Origin: Euglena gracilis
Lineage: Eukaryota > Euglenida > Euglenophyceae > Euglenales
Direction of reading: 5' to 3'
DNA length: 64,000 nucleotides
Assembly (NCBI GenBank): GCA_039621445.1
Contig: CP154955.1
Location: forward strand, 52,853,384-52,917,383
Shown: positions 9,812 to 21,821 of the stretch, in pieces
Layout: each line of letters opens with the position of its first letter
Numbering within the stretch: the stretch's first letter is position 1
Made by a program: the position numbers and the translations under genes
The notes under the pieces: model-generated
Database searches by the model: none
Seen by the model: only the letters and a program-made list of their open reading frames with translations
Told to the model about the DNA's origin: nothing

Positions 9812-12643
9812 GGGTGTCAGGCGAATACCTGACGAGGGTGCTGAAAGACGCCGCATTGGCGCTCACAGACACCTCACCTGCCTTTATCGGCTGGGCGTTC
9901 GCGCACCTCACGCCAGTAGTCGTGTTGGGGATCCCTTAATGGGTCCTCAACCAACTCCAGTTGGCGTGGGGAACGCGGCGGAGCTGATTCACTCCGAATG
10001 GTGTTGAGCTCCGGATCGTTGACATCAAAGGAAGGGGTCTCACAGTCCTTGATCCAATTATCCGGCAGCTTCTCCCTGGTACGTTCAGCATGATGCTGAA
10101 GATACCGTTGGAGCTGCTCCCAGAAAATTCTGGGCAGCATCACCAGCGAGATGATGTAATTCATCCGGGGGTGATTTGCAGGCACCTGCGGGGGCATCCC
10201 CGGGGTCTGCTTGAAGTTGATGTCATACATCCACCTCGCTGTCCGAGCTCTTGCGGTATGGGGCCGTAGTACAGCCGCCAACCAACCTCTGAAGTCCACC
10301 AAATCGTGTTCTTCAGGAGGCCACAGTGGCAAGGCGTATCCGCCATGCTGACGCTTGGAGAACAGGGGGTAAACCTGTGTCTCCCAGTCGCCATCAGTCC
10401 AGAGGTAAGGCATTCTTACCTTGGCGTGTTCCTCGACGGCGAGGCGCATTGCCCCAGCGTCAATCTGGAACTCACGGGCCATTCCCGTGTGGCGGTAGCT
10501 TTCTACCTTTCGGAAGTCGGAGTGCTTCAGGCGGCCTTCCTCCTGCTTGTACTCCTTCTTCCACTTCTCCAGTGTCTCCCAGTGCTGGGGGACAATGGTG
10601 GTGACTGCTCCATCAGCAGTCTGCACGAACTTGCCTCCTATACAGTTGATGCACAAGGCAGGGATATCCCTGTCGTGAGCATTCTCACTGTCGGAGTAGT
10701 TCAAGCTGTGCTTCCAGGCGTTCAGGCACTCGCCACATACGAGCGCCACACAGTTCGGCACATATGCCCTGTGATGGAACCACGAAGATTGCACCTGCCG
10801 CTTGCACACATGCACAAGCGGTTGGTTGTGCCGCACATGGTGGCACACGGTTCACGTCCAGGCAAAGGACGTGCCGTGCTGGAAATCCAACACGCAGTCC
10901 TCGCCAAAGTACTGTGCCAGTACTCTGGGTGAGCGCCTGTTCCAGAATGTCCAGGTATGTTCCGGGACATAGTGGAAAGGTTCTCCTCGGACGAAGAGGG
11001 GCTGAATCCATTGATTCAGTGACCCTTTCTGGTGCCTAATAGCAGCCAGTCTCTTCGTCCTCTCTTTCACGGTGCTTAGTCTGGTCAGGATATCCTGGGT
11101 CCAGAGCTGGGCATCCGCAGACACAGGAGGTGAAGCAGGTTCATCTTGCTCCTCATCCGTCGATCCGGCGGAAGACTGGGCCTGTCGACCACGAGCCTTA
11201 CCTTTCGGTTTGCTCTGGCCGTACCCGGACGATGCCACGGCCGAATAGTCGTGCATTGTTGTAGGGCCTTTCGGATGTCCGCAGTCTGACCTCCAGCGCC
11301 ACCTTTCGGTGGTGGTTTCCCATCACCGCCTTTGGCAGGGGGCCTACAGGGTGCAGCACCCGGTTTGCCTCCTTTCGGCCTCGCACTCCCGGGATCAGGA
11401 GGTGGCGCCTGCGGCTTACTCGTTGTATCAGCAGCCGATGGTGCCGGAGTAGACGTTTGCCGTCTGGGCGAAGTGGGCATACTGACCGCTGGGTCGCGCA
11501 TGACGCTCCGAGGGGTCGGCACACGTTCCTGGGGTTGTTCAGCCGGCCGTCGCCGAGCAGGTTCCTCCTGTCCGACGAGGCGTGGCACTGTGGTCGTCAC
11601 CGGAATCGGTGCTTCCACAGGCGCTGGCACTCCCAGAAACTCTGCCATTGTCCTCGGGACGGCAGGGACCCTGCGCGGTGTCGGTGGTCGTGGGGGTACC
11701 TCCTCCACCTCCATTTCGACATCCGGTCTAGGAGGTTGATCCTCCACAACCGCTGGCGCAGGTGCTACGGGAGGTTGATCCTCCGGTGTAGCCGGTGCGA
11801 CAGATGGCTCTTTCGGCTGGGGTTCATCCTCTGATGGTGGTTGCAGTGCTTCCGGAGATGGGGGTGTGGGGACACCGACATCTGGTGTCTCCACGACCTC
11901 AGCGGCGGAGCTCTGATGCTACGCCTCCACCTCGTGGCGTTAGTGCAGCAGCCACGGCAGTAATGCCGGTGACTACGGCGCCGAGCACACGGCCTCCTAA
12001 TGAGGTGCGTGCTGCGGGGCTGGTAGGTTCTTCGAGGATATCCTCGACGACCATACCAGTCACCTCGGCTGGAGGCTCAGCCGTTGGGACAGGCGTAGCA
12101 GCCACAGGTATATCCCCTGCGGGTGCTCCGTCTGGCCTAGGCTGTGCCGGAGCATGCAGAGCAGCGTAGAGGATATCCTCCACGTTCTCAACTTCCTCCT
12201 CAGGAAGTTCCTGGTCTCCACCTACCGGTGGACAGACGGGAGCCACCGCGGGGGCCGGGGAAACCGATCGTTCCCCTGCCGCTCGCGGGGCAGAGACAAA
12301 TGATACAGCCGTTCCTGTCGGAGACGGCGGCGCTGCCTCCAGAATGGTGACGGAGGGGCTGCGGTCGCGTTCCTCCCGCCGCGGAATCGCGGTGGTGGAA
12401 GCGACTGACGCCTCACGTCTCCTTCGCGCCAGAGGTTCATCCTCTGGGGCGATGAAGGCGCGCAGATCCTCGGGCGAACGAGGATCGTCGGGGTGCCATC
12501 GGCATCCCTGGGCATCCGCCAGCCTGTAAAAGGCCAGCGTACTACTGTTGGCGCTGTTGCTGATGGCTGCACCCAGGCGTTGGCAGGCCTGTTCGGGCCC
12601 AGGAAGTCGCGGTAACGCGTGTCTTCCCAGACCTCGAAAAAGC

Positions 12644-12931
12644 TGTGAGCGCGGGCCAGATTTGAGATTTATTTTTGTAAGAGATGCCAGCAGAAATTAA
12701 GCATTGCCTCACAGAGATTTTGGGGAATTACATTTTTCACAGGCAAGCTGGCAAACAGTGTACAAGTTTGCGTGGGACTCTGAACTGGATTCAAAGTATC
12801 AAGTCTTGTCTTCTGGGGTGCTGTGTGGGGAAGTTTGGGAAGAAGACCCCTGAAGGCTGAAAAGTTGGAATTGGCCAGAAGTCTGATGTGGTGAAATTAT
12901 CTGGACACACTGGACCATCCCCCAACTTGCA
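12644..12931 (+). repeat. L3 5' LTR
   Basis: 288-bp terminal repeat, near-identical to 14020-14306. Confidence 0.75.
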
Positions 12932-13229
12932 CAAACTTGTATGAGATTTGCAGTGCAGAAAAGCCCCGTACAAACGTACCTGTGGAGCCGGGGACACTCA
13001 GAAGTGAAAAGACATGGAAGTGGCAGGCCAGCTCAGCAGCAGAAGGGGGACAAGGCAGAATAAGGCACCAGTTGGCACACCGTGAGATGCTGTGTTGGGC
13101 CACCATGATCAACTCTCCAGATCAAGCTAGCAGCAGGTGATCCTGGAGTTGGTGCTGCTGTGGATCTTGGTTGGAGCCTGGGCTGAAGGACAGACGAATG
13201 TCAATCACAGCCCGCCATCATCATCAATA

Positions 13230-13500
13230 ATCTCAATCTCCAAAATGTCTGTCAAGATGTCATTTCAGGGTCAAGTTCAAGTCAAGATGTCAAATTCAAT
13301 TTCAAGATCCCAAGGAATCTGTGGTGGAAGAAAGTTGTCATGTCAAGATTTCAATTTCCCAAGGTCAATCTGTGAAGGAGTTTTGTCATCATTTCCAAGA
13401 TTCCAAGTTCCCAAGGTCAATCTGTGCAGGATCCAAGGTGTGATGTCCAAGATTTCAAGTTCCCAAGTTCAAGATGTCAAGTTTCAACGTCATTGGTCAA
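13230..13500 (+). repeat. Degenerate minisatellite inside L3
   Basis: Imperfect tandem copies of a 20-30-bp unit around tcaagat(t/g)tcaa and ttcccaaggtcaatctgtg. It occupies the internal region of L3 and encodes nothing evident. Confidence 0.6.
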
Positions 13501-14019
13501 TTACCCCCTGGAGATTTCGGCGCGAGGAGCCTGACCTCGTAAAAAACAGTGATCAGGGTTGTGCAACAGCCCTACAAATGCACATCTGGTGATCATCTTC
13601 AAGTTGGTCAACCTGTTGCTGCTGTGATGGCTGTGGTGTGTGACGCCTCCCCGTTCGGTGCTGGGCCGCTTCAAGGGGGCTCTGCTCCGGTTTGGCTCGG
13701 CGGGGGTCGCCGAAGCCCCGGCTGGACCCAATGGGGGGTCATGTTGTACGGGGTAGGTCGTACGACATGGCTCTCTAAGGTGGAAAGGCTGGGGTGGAGG
13801 TAGGCGGGCCCCACATGGTATTTATCTGTGGATTTGGACATGTTTACAATTATCTGTGGATTCGAAGATTTGGCAATTTAAATTCGAGAACCGCCATTCG
13901 TCACTTTCCCATGTCGCTGCTGCGTGTGTGTGTGTGTGTGTTGAACTTTTATCTCCGGCCCGCTCATTTTTTAATTCCGTTTTCGACAATTGCCTGGCAA
14001 TTGTTTTTGGGAAGGGGGG

Positions 14020-14306
14020 TATGAGCGCGGGCCAGATTTGAGATTTATTTTGTAAGAGATGCCAGCAGAAATTAAGCATTGCCTCACAGAGATTTTGGGG
14101 AATTACATTTTTCACAGGCAAGCTGGCAAACAGTGTACAAGTTTGTGTGGGACTCTGAACTGGATTCAAAGTATCAAGTCTTGTCTTCTGGGGTGCTGTG
14201 TGGGGAAGTTTGGGAAGAAGACCCCTGAAGGCTGAAAAGTTGGAATTGGCCAGAAGTCTGATGTGGTGAAATTATCTGGACACACTGGACCATCCCCCAA
14301 CTTGCA
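14020..14306 (+). repeat. L3 3' LTR
   Basis: 287-bp terminal repeat preceded by a polypurine tract and followed by the AAGC duplication. Confidence 0.75.
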
Positions 14307-17159
14307 AAGCCCTCCTCGAACTCCTGAACGCATGCCAGAATCGGCATACGCTGGTCGAGGATGGCCTTCGGGTGAGACATCAGCGGGAGGAATACCTCCC
14401 GGTCGAGGGTACCGCCAAACTGTCGCCGCAAATGTTCCTCCAGGCTGATTTCAGCCAGGTGCCAGTTGGGGCGCAGGTGGCCGAGAATCCGACGACGAGG
14501 ACCCTCGATTGCGTCACCGTAATCCGGTGGCAGGCTTTCCATTCCAGGCCTATCGTCCTGGGGGTCACGGAGATGTATATACACCTCCATGACATAGGTG
14601 GTCCAGGCTCGCCACCAGAACTGCCGCAGCACAAAAATACGCTGCTTGTGGACGCGGCGACTTTTGCCCGGGACATCCGGGGCGTCGCGGCACACATACA
14701 TAAGCATGTGGCGTCCCATCTCCAGGCCCGGGTTATCCCGAGGCGGTGGAGGACTTCCGCGCACACCGAATCCCCAGAAGTCGACAGGAACTTCCTGCCG
14801 GCAGTACTTACAGCAGAGGTCATACCTCTGCGGGTAAGCCAGGGAAACACGCCTAACGCGGAAGGTGGAGCCGTAACGGCTCACCAGCCATACCTGAAGG
14901 TTGTTGCACCACAACACCTCGATCAGGCGTTCGATGTCGGGGTGCAGTGGGAAATATTTCCACTGGACTCCGAGGGGTCCTACCGAATGAATACATTCGA
15001 AGTAGGCCTTCAGCATTCAGGCCAACGCACGCTGGTCCCGAAAACTCAACTGGTGCAGGCAACTGCGACCAGTGGAATCGCTGAAGAGACCCCAGTTCTG
15101 GCAGGGGTATCCCAGCCAAAACCAGAGCTCCCAGAAACCTGGCTGGGCATCCAGCAAGGGTCTGCCACCTTCACCTTCGAAGGCGTACAGATCTATTCCG
15201 TAATGGAATAGTCTGACTCGGTTCTCGGTGTGGCGTAATACCACGTCGATGACTGCTTGTGGAGGAGTGACGGGGCGGTTTCCTGCAACATGGTAATCAT
15301 GCTGCATTCGCCAGCCTTCGTCCTCCAGCTCCTCCTTGAACCTGAGCATATGCTCAAAGTCCGAGAGGACTTCTGCTGGTTCTTCTTCCTCCTCACGTGC
15401 TGTTCCCTTACCTTTACCCTCACCCTTCCCTTTGCCGGCCACGCCTTTGCCTTCTCCCTTGCCTTTGCCCTCGGCCTTGCCCGTGTCCTTTCCCGTCTGG
15501 CGAATACCAGAGGGTCGGGCGCTCGGTGCCGCAGGAGTCGGTTCGGTTCCTTCCCATTCCACCTCTGGGGAGGGACCTGGCCGCTCCGCTGCACGTCGCG
15601 GTGACGGCGTGGCTGGGCGCTTGCTAGGAGCCTGGCGTGGGCTTGGCTTCGACGCAGGGGGTCGCGGCTCCTTCCATACCGGAGGGATCGGCGGTGGCAT
15701 TACGGCAACAGGACGGCTCATCGCCACCTGTGCCTCTGCCGGTGGTCGTCCAGCAGGGGTATCCTGGCTGGCTTCCACTTGCATTGCCACACCGCCTTCC
15801 GCGTCCCGTCGGCTGGGTCGCCTGGGCTGTGGGGTAAGGTTCTCCGTAGTCCTGTCGCGCTTCAGGGTGGCAGGTAATACTGCCACACCTGCCGGGGGCT
15901 CACCGGGTAATACCGGGGTTGCCACCCGCAGTTGCGGCTGGTACGGATGGTATGGGGTGTATCCACGGCCCTGAAGGGCAGCCAGAGAGGAATAATACCT
16001 CGTCCGGTGCTCTTCAGACGCGAATACTGGCTCCTGCAGGAAGTGCCGAGCAAGCTCATCCTGCTCGGTTCCCGGAGGGCCATGTGATAGTACGGAGTCT
16101 CCTGCCGACGGGGGATATCCCCAGTCTGGACAGGAGCTGCACTAGACGGTCGGGCTGCCTCACGGTGGGGAGGTTCATCCTCCACCACTATGGGCTCCGC
16201 CTGTCTCCGTGGCTCAACGCCAGGGACAGGGACGACCGATGATGCCTGAGGCATCCAGTGCATGAACATGTGTTGGACGTATGCCTCAGGGGGCACGTCC
16301 GACTGTCCGGCTGGGAGCACGCGTGCGCCGCGCGGGTAATCCGCGTGCGTCGCGTACCGCGAGACAAATTGCTCCGCTGGCGGCTCGCGCGGCGGCATTC
16401 GCTGCGGAGAGGGCGGGCGAGCAAAGATTCTCGTCATCCCAGGTGGGACATGCACAGCCTCACCTACGGGTGGGGGTGTGCTCACGGATATGCACGGTGC
16501 GGGATCCCACCGGCGTCTGCGTTTGCAGCATGTGCGGCACATACACGCCCATTTCCATCATGGTCTCGCCAGGCTCAAATCCGGAATCGGCTGCGGACGA
16601 GAAGTACCGTCTCCCTGTCCTCAGGGCCTGACCACAGGGACACCACTGAGCCACAGGGGTGTTGGCTACCACCAACAACTGAGCACAGTATGCATCCCAA
16701 AGGGCTTGCATAAAGGGCTCCGTTGGGGGGTGTGCGCACATACGCATCGCCCGCTCCAACGTCTCCGTAGTGCGGAAGATCATCTCTTCCGCATACTTGG
16801 GCAGGCGCGATCTGCGCTGCGCTGGTGGCTGAGGTGCCTGCTGGACGGCAGATGGATCTGGTACCGCATATGCGGACCGGCTGCTGACAGCCGCGGCGAA
16901 TACCGGGGCTGGAACCCTCTCAGCATGTGGGGCACCCGGAATCGGGGCCTCGGCATACTGAGGGTACTGGGGGTATGGCGCGCCAGAAGGCTGCGGCCAT
17001 GGTGGACCTGGTCCAGGTCCGCGCCCAGGCAGCATGATGCTACCCGAACGACGACGACAACTAAGGGTAACCTTGTTGTCAATCGCTTTGAGTGCTGGAG
17101 CACTGAAAAAGAAGGAAGCTTCTATCCTTATTAAAAGCTCTGCGAGAAAGATAGAGAAA

Positions 17160-17460
17160 TAAGGAAGTGCAGGGGGGGGTATAAACGCGAAACATTCACA
17201 TAAAACACACACATTCTCCAAAACGAAATCGTTTCAGAAAGTGTTTATGTTATGTCTATGTTATTGCGCTTGTTCCACAGCTTCCAATCCGGCTGGATAT
17301 ATCCAACAAATTGGGGGGGGGTCGGATTTTCACCAACAATTCCGGTACCTATAAACCCTCCCCCACCTATAAACCCCCCCCGTTCGGCCGACCAACCAAA
17401 CCAGATCCTATAAACCCCCAGGGGGTTTATAAGTGGGGGGGTTTACATGGATGAATCTTC
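17160..17460 (-). promoter_or_regulatory. Candidate internal promoter with repeated TATAAACCC boxes
   Basis: The gap between integrase and the extra ORF holds CTATAAACC three times on the plus strand (about 17349, 17367, 17408) and inverted copies after it. A near-perfect palindrome joins TATAAACCCCC to GGGGGTTTATA at 17409-17431. Further right toward the ORF are poly-C and AT-rich stretches. TATA-like boxes placed upstream of a separate ORF suggest a subgenomic promoter, but no start site can be read from sequence. Confidence 0.4.
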
Positions 17461-17724
17461 ATGCAACCTCAAAAAACCCCGCCTCTTTCTTTCGGTCCTG
17501 ACCTGCAACCTGCGACCGGGGGGGTGGTCGTTATAGTGGGGTGGTCGTATGACAAGGGGGGGAGAGGAAGGCGAGTATTTCGGAACAAATATGTGCCTGT
17601 AGAAAAATTAAGATTGATAATTTTTGGGAAATATAGGCAGGGGATAGCTTTTCCATCTGGGGGGCTTAGGTACGGTTTGAAGTCGTCCATATGGACGTCC
17701 TCAATCCTGTTGGGCAAGGCAACT

Positions 17725-20006
17725 TTATATACGCCCGCTACTACCTAACCTCTCCAAAATTTTGCATGGGCCGAGCCAAAGAGGATCCAGCTTGGAAGAT
17801 TGCATGCGGGTGCGGTTATTCCGTACCCACACGCGGTCACCTGGACTATACACAGGTGTGTTGAAGTTCTGTAAGAACGATTTCCGTTTGTTGGAATGAA
17901 TTTCTGTGATACGTGATTGGACTGCAGAGCGGAGTGATTCCACTTCTGCAAACCACGTTTCACAGCTGACGCTACTTCGGGCGGGCCTCTCCGAGGGGAT
18001 ATCCCCTATGGCCGGAGGGTCGCGTCCGAAAACAATTTTGTACGGTGAGTGTGGTAATACCAACCCTGGCAAGGTATTGATGTAAAATAAACACCAATGA
18101 AGAACGGATAACCAATTCTTACCCGAGTCAGCCAGTGAAATGCGAAGCATATTTACAACGGATTTCACGGCTGCCTCGGCTTTACCATTGCCTTTCGGGC
18201 GGTATATAATGGAAAAATGCTGCTCAATGCCGAGTAAACCGCACAAAGTTGTGAAAAACCGCGAAGAGATCAAGTGATCTTGATCACTCACGATTTCGTT
18301 CGGTAAACCCATTAAGCAGATACATTTCTCCAGGAATATGGATGCCAAAATTTGGGCTGTCAACCCTGCTTTCCGGCATGGAATGGCTACTATGTACCCA
18401 CTCAGCCGACAGACGACAACAAAAAGGTAATCGTAAATTTTGTCATCTGATCCTTTGCAAGGTTCAAGTTCGAGAAAATCCATGCAGAGGGACGTAAAAA
18501 TGTCATGTGGTACGGGGAAAAAGTACATCGTACCAGGGGGGGTACCTCTGCGCGGTTTCACAGCCTGACAAATTTGGCACCGTTGCCAAATTCACAAACA
18601 GCGCGAATATAAATCGTTTTCACTCAGGGTTGTGCAATATCTGCGACCCACTAGTGAAAGAAGTTTGGGGGCCCCAAGGTGACCATGGTTGTGATAGCTC
18701 AAAATCACATCATCAACCAGGTCTTGGGGTATACAATATTTATAACCAGAATCATTCCGGAAAATAAGCCGCAATGGTGATAGAGAGTAATTCTCTATGG
18801 ACTCACCATTACGAAGTCTATTCACAATGGTACTGTATAGGGTCACGCGAATAATCCCATTCGCGGAAAAATAGGGGGGTAGGAGTTTCCGTACGCGTAA
18901 TGCGACGGGGTCCGGCAGTGCGTCCACGCCGGCGCCTTCCACGCAATGGTGAAATGGCGATGCTGCGGTACACCCGGGAAACGGGTAGTGAATCGAGCAT
19001 GTTGTCCGCAGCGTCGGATCGACGTGCGAACTGGTCAGTCTCATGGCTTGCATAAAAAGTCGCATCACCCCCATCCGGGTTCCCAGGATAATACCAGGGT
19101 GCTCGGCTGAGAGGATCCGCAACTTTTTGTGTGTGTCCTGGGGTATAGATAACCACCAGGTTAAACTGGCTCAAGAACTCATGCCATCGGCATCTTCTGC
19201 CAACTGATGACATGGCCTTGTTCAGGTCCTCGGTATACCAGTTTTGAAGGCTCTCATGATCCGTCAACACGAGTATCTGGACCAAGCTGCTGGCTATCCA
19301 GCTGCGGAATTTCTGGAGAATAAGCACAATGGCATATGTCTCCTTTTTGTGAATGCTCCATTTAACCTGTCCTTTCCCGTTGTCGCCCTGTAGCTTCCTG
19401 CTGAAGAAAGCCACAGGTCGGAGTTCATTCGCCACATTATGCTGGCTATGAACCCCGCCAACAGCGTAATCTCTGCTGTCAAACTCCAGGACATACGGTT
19501 TGTATGGATCCGCGATATCGAAAACCACGTTCTCGAGGAGCAAGTCCTTGATTTTATTCAAGGCCTCACGCATTTGGTCATCCCAAATGACTTTTGCGTT
19601 ATCGGGTGTCCGATTTTTGAGTTGTCAGGTTAGGGGTACCGCGATTTTCGCGGAATCTTTCACGTAAATTGCGTAGTATTGGGCTAATCCCAAAAATCCC
19701 TTTAAATGCGTTAAGGTCTTAATGACCTCAGGAGTCCATTTCTTAATGGCCTCCATCTTACTGGGTGCGGCTTTACGCTGCCCGTTGCTCAGGATGTGCC
19801 CGCAAAACTTAATAATTTTGCGAAACAGGTGCATTTTGGAACCCTTCACAAAAAGCACATGCTTTTGGAACGCGGACAGTACCGCCCGCACATCGCGATA
19901 ATGCAGGTCGAGGATATCCTCGCTCGATTTCGCGGATGGTGGTTGGGTTCCCACCAGTACATCATCGATGTACACCAGAGCAAACGGTAAATCGCGCAAA
20001 ACCCAC
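17725..20006 (-). pseudogene. Element A pol, 3' part: RT C-terminus, RNase H, integrase
   Basis: Minus order: RT palm with YIDD (LVYIDDVLVGT, about 19955-19985) and thumb/connection (GFLGLAQYYAIYV) to 19620; RNase H to about 19000 (LEFDSRDYAVGG; LTDHESLQNW; ending VADPLSRAP); integrase zinc finger from about 18760 (YHNHGHLGAPK, then CQICQAVKPRRG across a frame break near 18580); catalytic core 18560-18000 (DFLELEPCK; EIVSDQDHLIS; GNGKAEAA as the D, D and E regions); and a C-terminal GPY/F-like segment (WLGPCKILERLG) ending at 17725. No chromodomain follows. Frame breaks occur near 19600 and 18580. The 5' half of RT lies across element B at 34897 onward. Confidence 0.8.
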
Positions 20007-20676
20007 TGTAGGGGTTGCCCCCCCTCATGTCCCTGAGAAGGGACCCCTGGCGGCTCAACCCGCGTAGGATCGTTTTTATTTGAGCCCACCTGGTGGGGGT
20101 TTTCCCCTTGGAGGAAAAATGGGGTAGGGGTGGGTGTTGTTGAGGATGGTGATGTTGAAAATGACATACTTTGGTGGTCCAATCAATTGAACTTGAATGA
20201 ATAATCAGTAATAATCAAACTTGAACTTGTTTGCTTGAACTTGTTTGATTTGAACTTTGAATTGCAATGCAACACAATTGGTGAACAAAAATGACAGTAT
20301 GAACAGAGTGTAAACAGAGCCCTGTGCACAGAAAATGTACAATTGGAGGGGGGCTACAGCTGGGGGGCTACTTGGTATACTTTGCGCAATTCTTAATGAA
20401 TTGCGCCATCCCAAGCGCCCACCAAGGGGGTGCGCATGCTTGCGCAAAGCCCAGCAGGGCTTGCGCATCCCCTTGGGGGTTGCCTGTTGGCCACCTCAAA
20501 CTTCCCCCTCCTTTACCTTCCCTTGGCTTGGTCAAAATGGGCTGTGGGGCCCACTTAAGGGCCAGTGGGGCCTCAAAACGCCCTTGGGGGCATTGGAGCC
20601 CCCCTCGCGGCCCTTCGTGGCCCCTTTGGACCCCCTTGGGACCCCCCTTGGGGCGGGCACCCTCGGGCCGCGCACA
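20007..20676 (-). repeat. Element B 3' LTR
   Basis: 670 bp, TG...CA ends on either strand, closely matching 34224-34896. The polypurine tract GAGGAGGGGAG (minus strand, plus coordinates 20677-20687) abuts it. Confidence 0.8.
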
Positions 20677-21767
20677 CTCCCCTCCTCAAAAAAATTGCCG
20701 TGCAATTTAAATTCGACTCCTTTGCCGGTCCGAGGTGCCGCCCCCCCCCCTTTGCTTTCCGGCCTCCGAAATAAATTGTATTTTTTTTCTTGTTGAAACG
20801 CACAAGCGGTGGCTCCACGTGCCGTGTGTGGCGCGTGCTGTCCGGGAGGGGGTACAGGGGTGGGGCGAGAAGGGGGACGGGCGCCTCCGGGCTCGTGACC
20901 CGGGGAGGCACCGCCTGGGGCCCCTCCGCTCCCCCTCTGGTCCCGTGAGCCTTCTTGGCCCATGGGTAGGGGCGGACTGCCACCCCCCCGAAACACTCGA
21001 TGCCAATGTGTAATTGTGATTCCCCCCCCAGGCCCCGCTTGGCCCGGGGTGGAAGGCTCCTGCATGTTTGGAAGGAAACATTTGACCAACCCAGCAGGGC
21101 CGCCCCGCCTTGCCCGGTATCCTGGGGCCAAAGGCCCCCGGGGGCTTGGCAGAGGTGCGTGCTGGAGGGGGCGCCGGGGAGGCGCCTTGGGTGGGGCCCG
21201 TTCCTTGGAGGAGGGGGCTGCCCCCCCCTGCCCCGTGGAGGGGGTCGGGGCTGCCCCCCCCCCCCCGCGCTGTGAGCCGGGCCGCCTCGGCTGGGGCCCG
21301 TCCTCTTGAGAGGGGGGCTGCCCCCCCCCGCTCTCTCCGGTGTAGAGGGGGGTTGGCGCTTGCCCCCCCCCGGCGTGGTTAGCTTCAAAAATTGGCCGAG
21401 GGGTGTAATTTTTTTAAAAAAATTGGTGGAAAAGCGGCAGGCGCCCACCCCGCTCCCCCAGCATGGTGTGCCGAGGAGGGGTGTGGACGACCGCAAAAAA
21501 AATCGGTCAAAAATTGGCAGGCGCCCCCCCCCCCTCCCCCGGCATGGTGGGCCGAGGAGGGATGTGGACGACCACAAAAAAAAATCGGCGTGCGCCCAGG
21601 CGCCCCCACCCTTTCCGTCGGCACGGTTGGCCGATGACGGGGGCAGCCAACCGTCAAAAATCGGGAAGAATTGGCAGGCGCCCCCCCCTCCCTCGGCACG
21701 GTGGGCCGAAGAGGGGTGTGGCCAACCCTCAAAAATTGAACAAAATGGGCAGGTGCCCCCCCCCCCC
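20287..21767 (+). repeat. Left arm of 1.35-1.48-kb inverted repeat
   Basis: This arm spans the last 390 bp of the LTR as printed, the polypurine tract and the 3' region of B. It recurs inverted at 30261-31609 with small indels, mainly in tandem repeat copy number. Confidence 0.8.
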
Positions 21768-21770
21768 GGG
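21380..21770 (+). repeat. Tandem repeat of about 65-70 bp, five or more units
   Basis: Units contain caggcgccccc, a C-run, gg(c)a(c/t)ggt(g/t)ggccga, ggggtgtgg and an A-run before aaaattgg. A shorter version occurs in the inverted arm near 30270-30460. Such arrays are common in 3' regions of large plant-type retroelements. Confidence 0.7.
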
Positions 21771-21821
21771 GGTCCAGGCAGCTCCGGTCCAGCACCAGCA
21801 GCCCCCAGCCCAGCAGCCAGC

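Larger units (their letters stand above)
12644..14306 (+). mobile_element. Small LTR retroelement L3 (1.66 kb)
   Basis: Direct repeats 12644-12931 and 14020-14306, ending CCAACTTGCA, enclose 1.09 kb. The exact 4-bp duplication AAGC lies at 12640-12643 and 14307-14310. GGGAAGGGGGG precedes the right copy, giving plus orientation. The first two bases are TG on the left and TA on the right, a decayed terminus. It interrupts the long ORF of element A, and the reading frame on both sides is continuous once L3 and one AAGC are ignored. There is no gag-pol. Confidence 0.8.
9874..17035 (-). pseudogene. Element A extra ORF downstream of integrase (unknown function)
   Basis: One long minus-strand coding region, about 5.5 kb once L3 is removed (about 1,800 codons). 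The start at 17035 (MLPGRG) opens a Pro-rich region. Breaks: frameshifts near 16475 (C-run) and 16070, an in-frame TGA at 15017-15019 directly followed by ATG, L3 at 12644-14306, and further shifts near 12570, 11897, 11200 and 10850. Scattered Cys motifs (WCPCGQ, CCKYCRQ, CGEC, CINC) and Trp-rich globular parts (GFWELWFWLGY) alternate with Pro/Glu-rich linkers. I recognise no known domain. It lies where errantiviruses keep env, but no signal peptide or membrane segment is evident. It could be a captured host gene or a lineage-specific structural protein. It shares A's short-hairpin signature, so it probably belongs to A. Confidence 0.55.
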
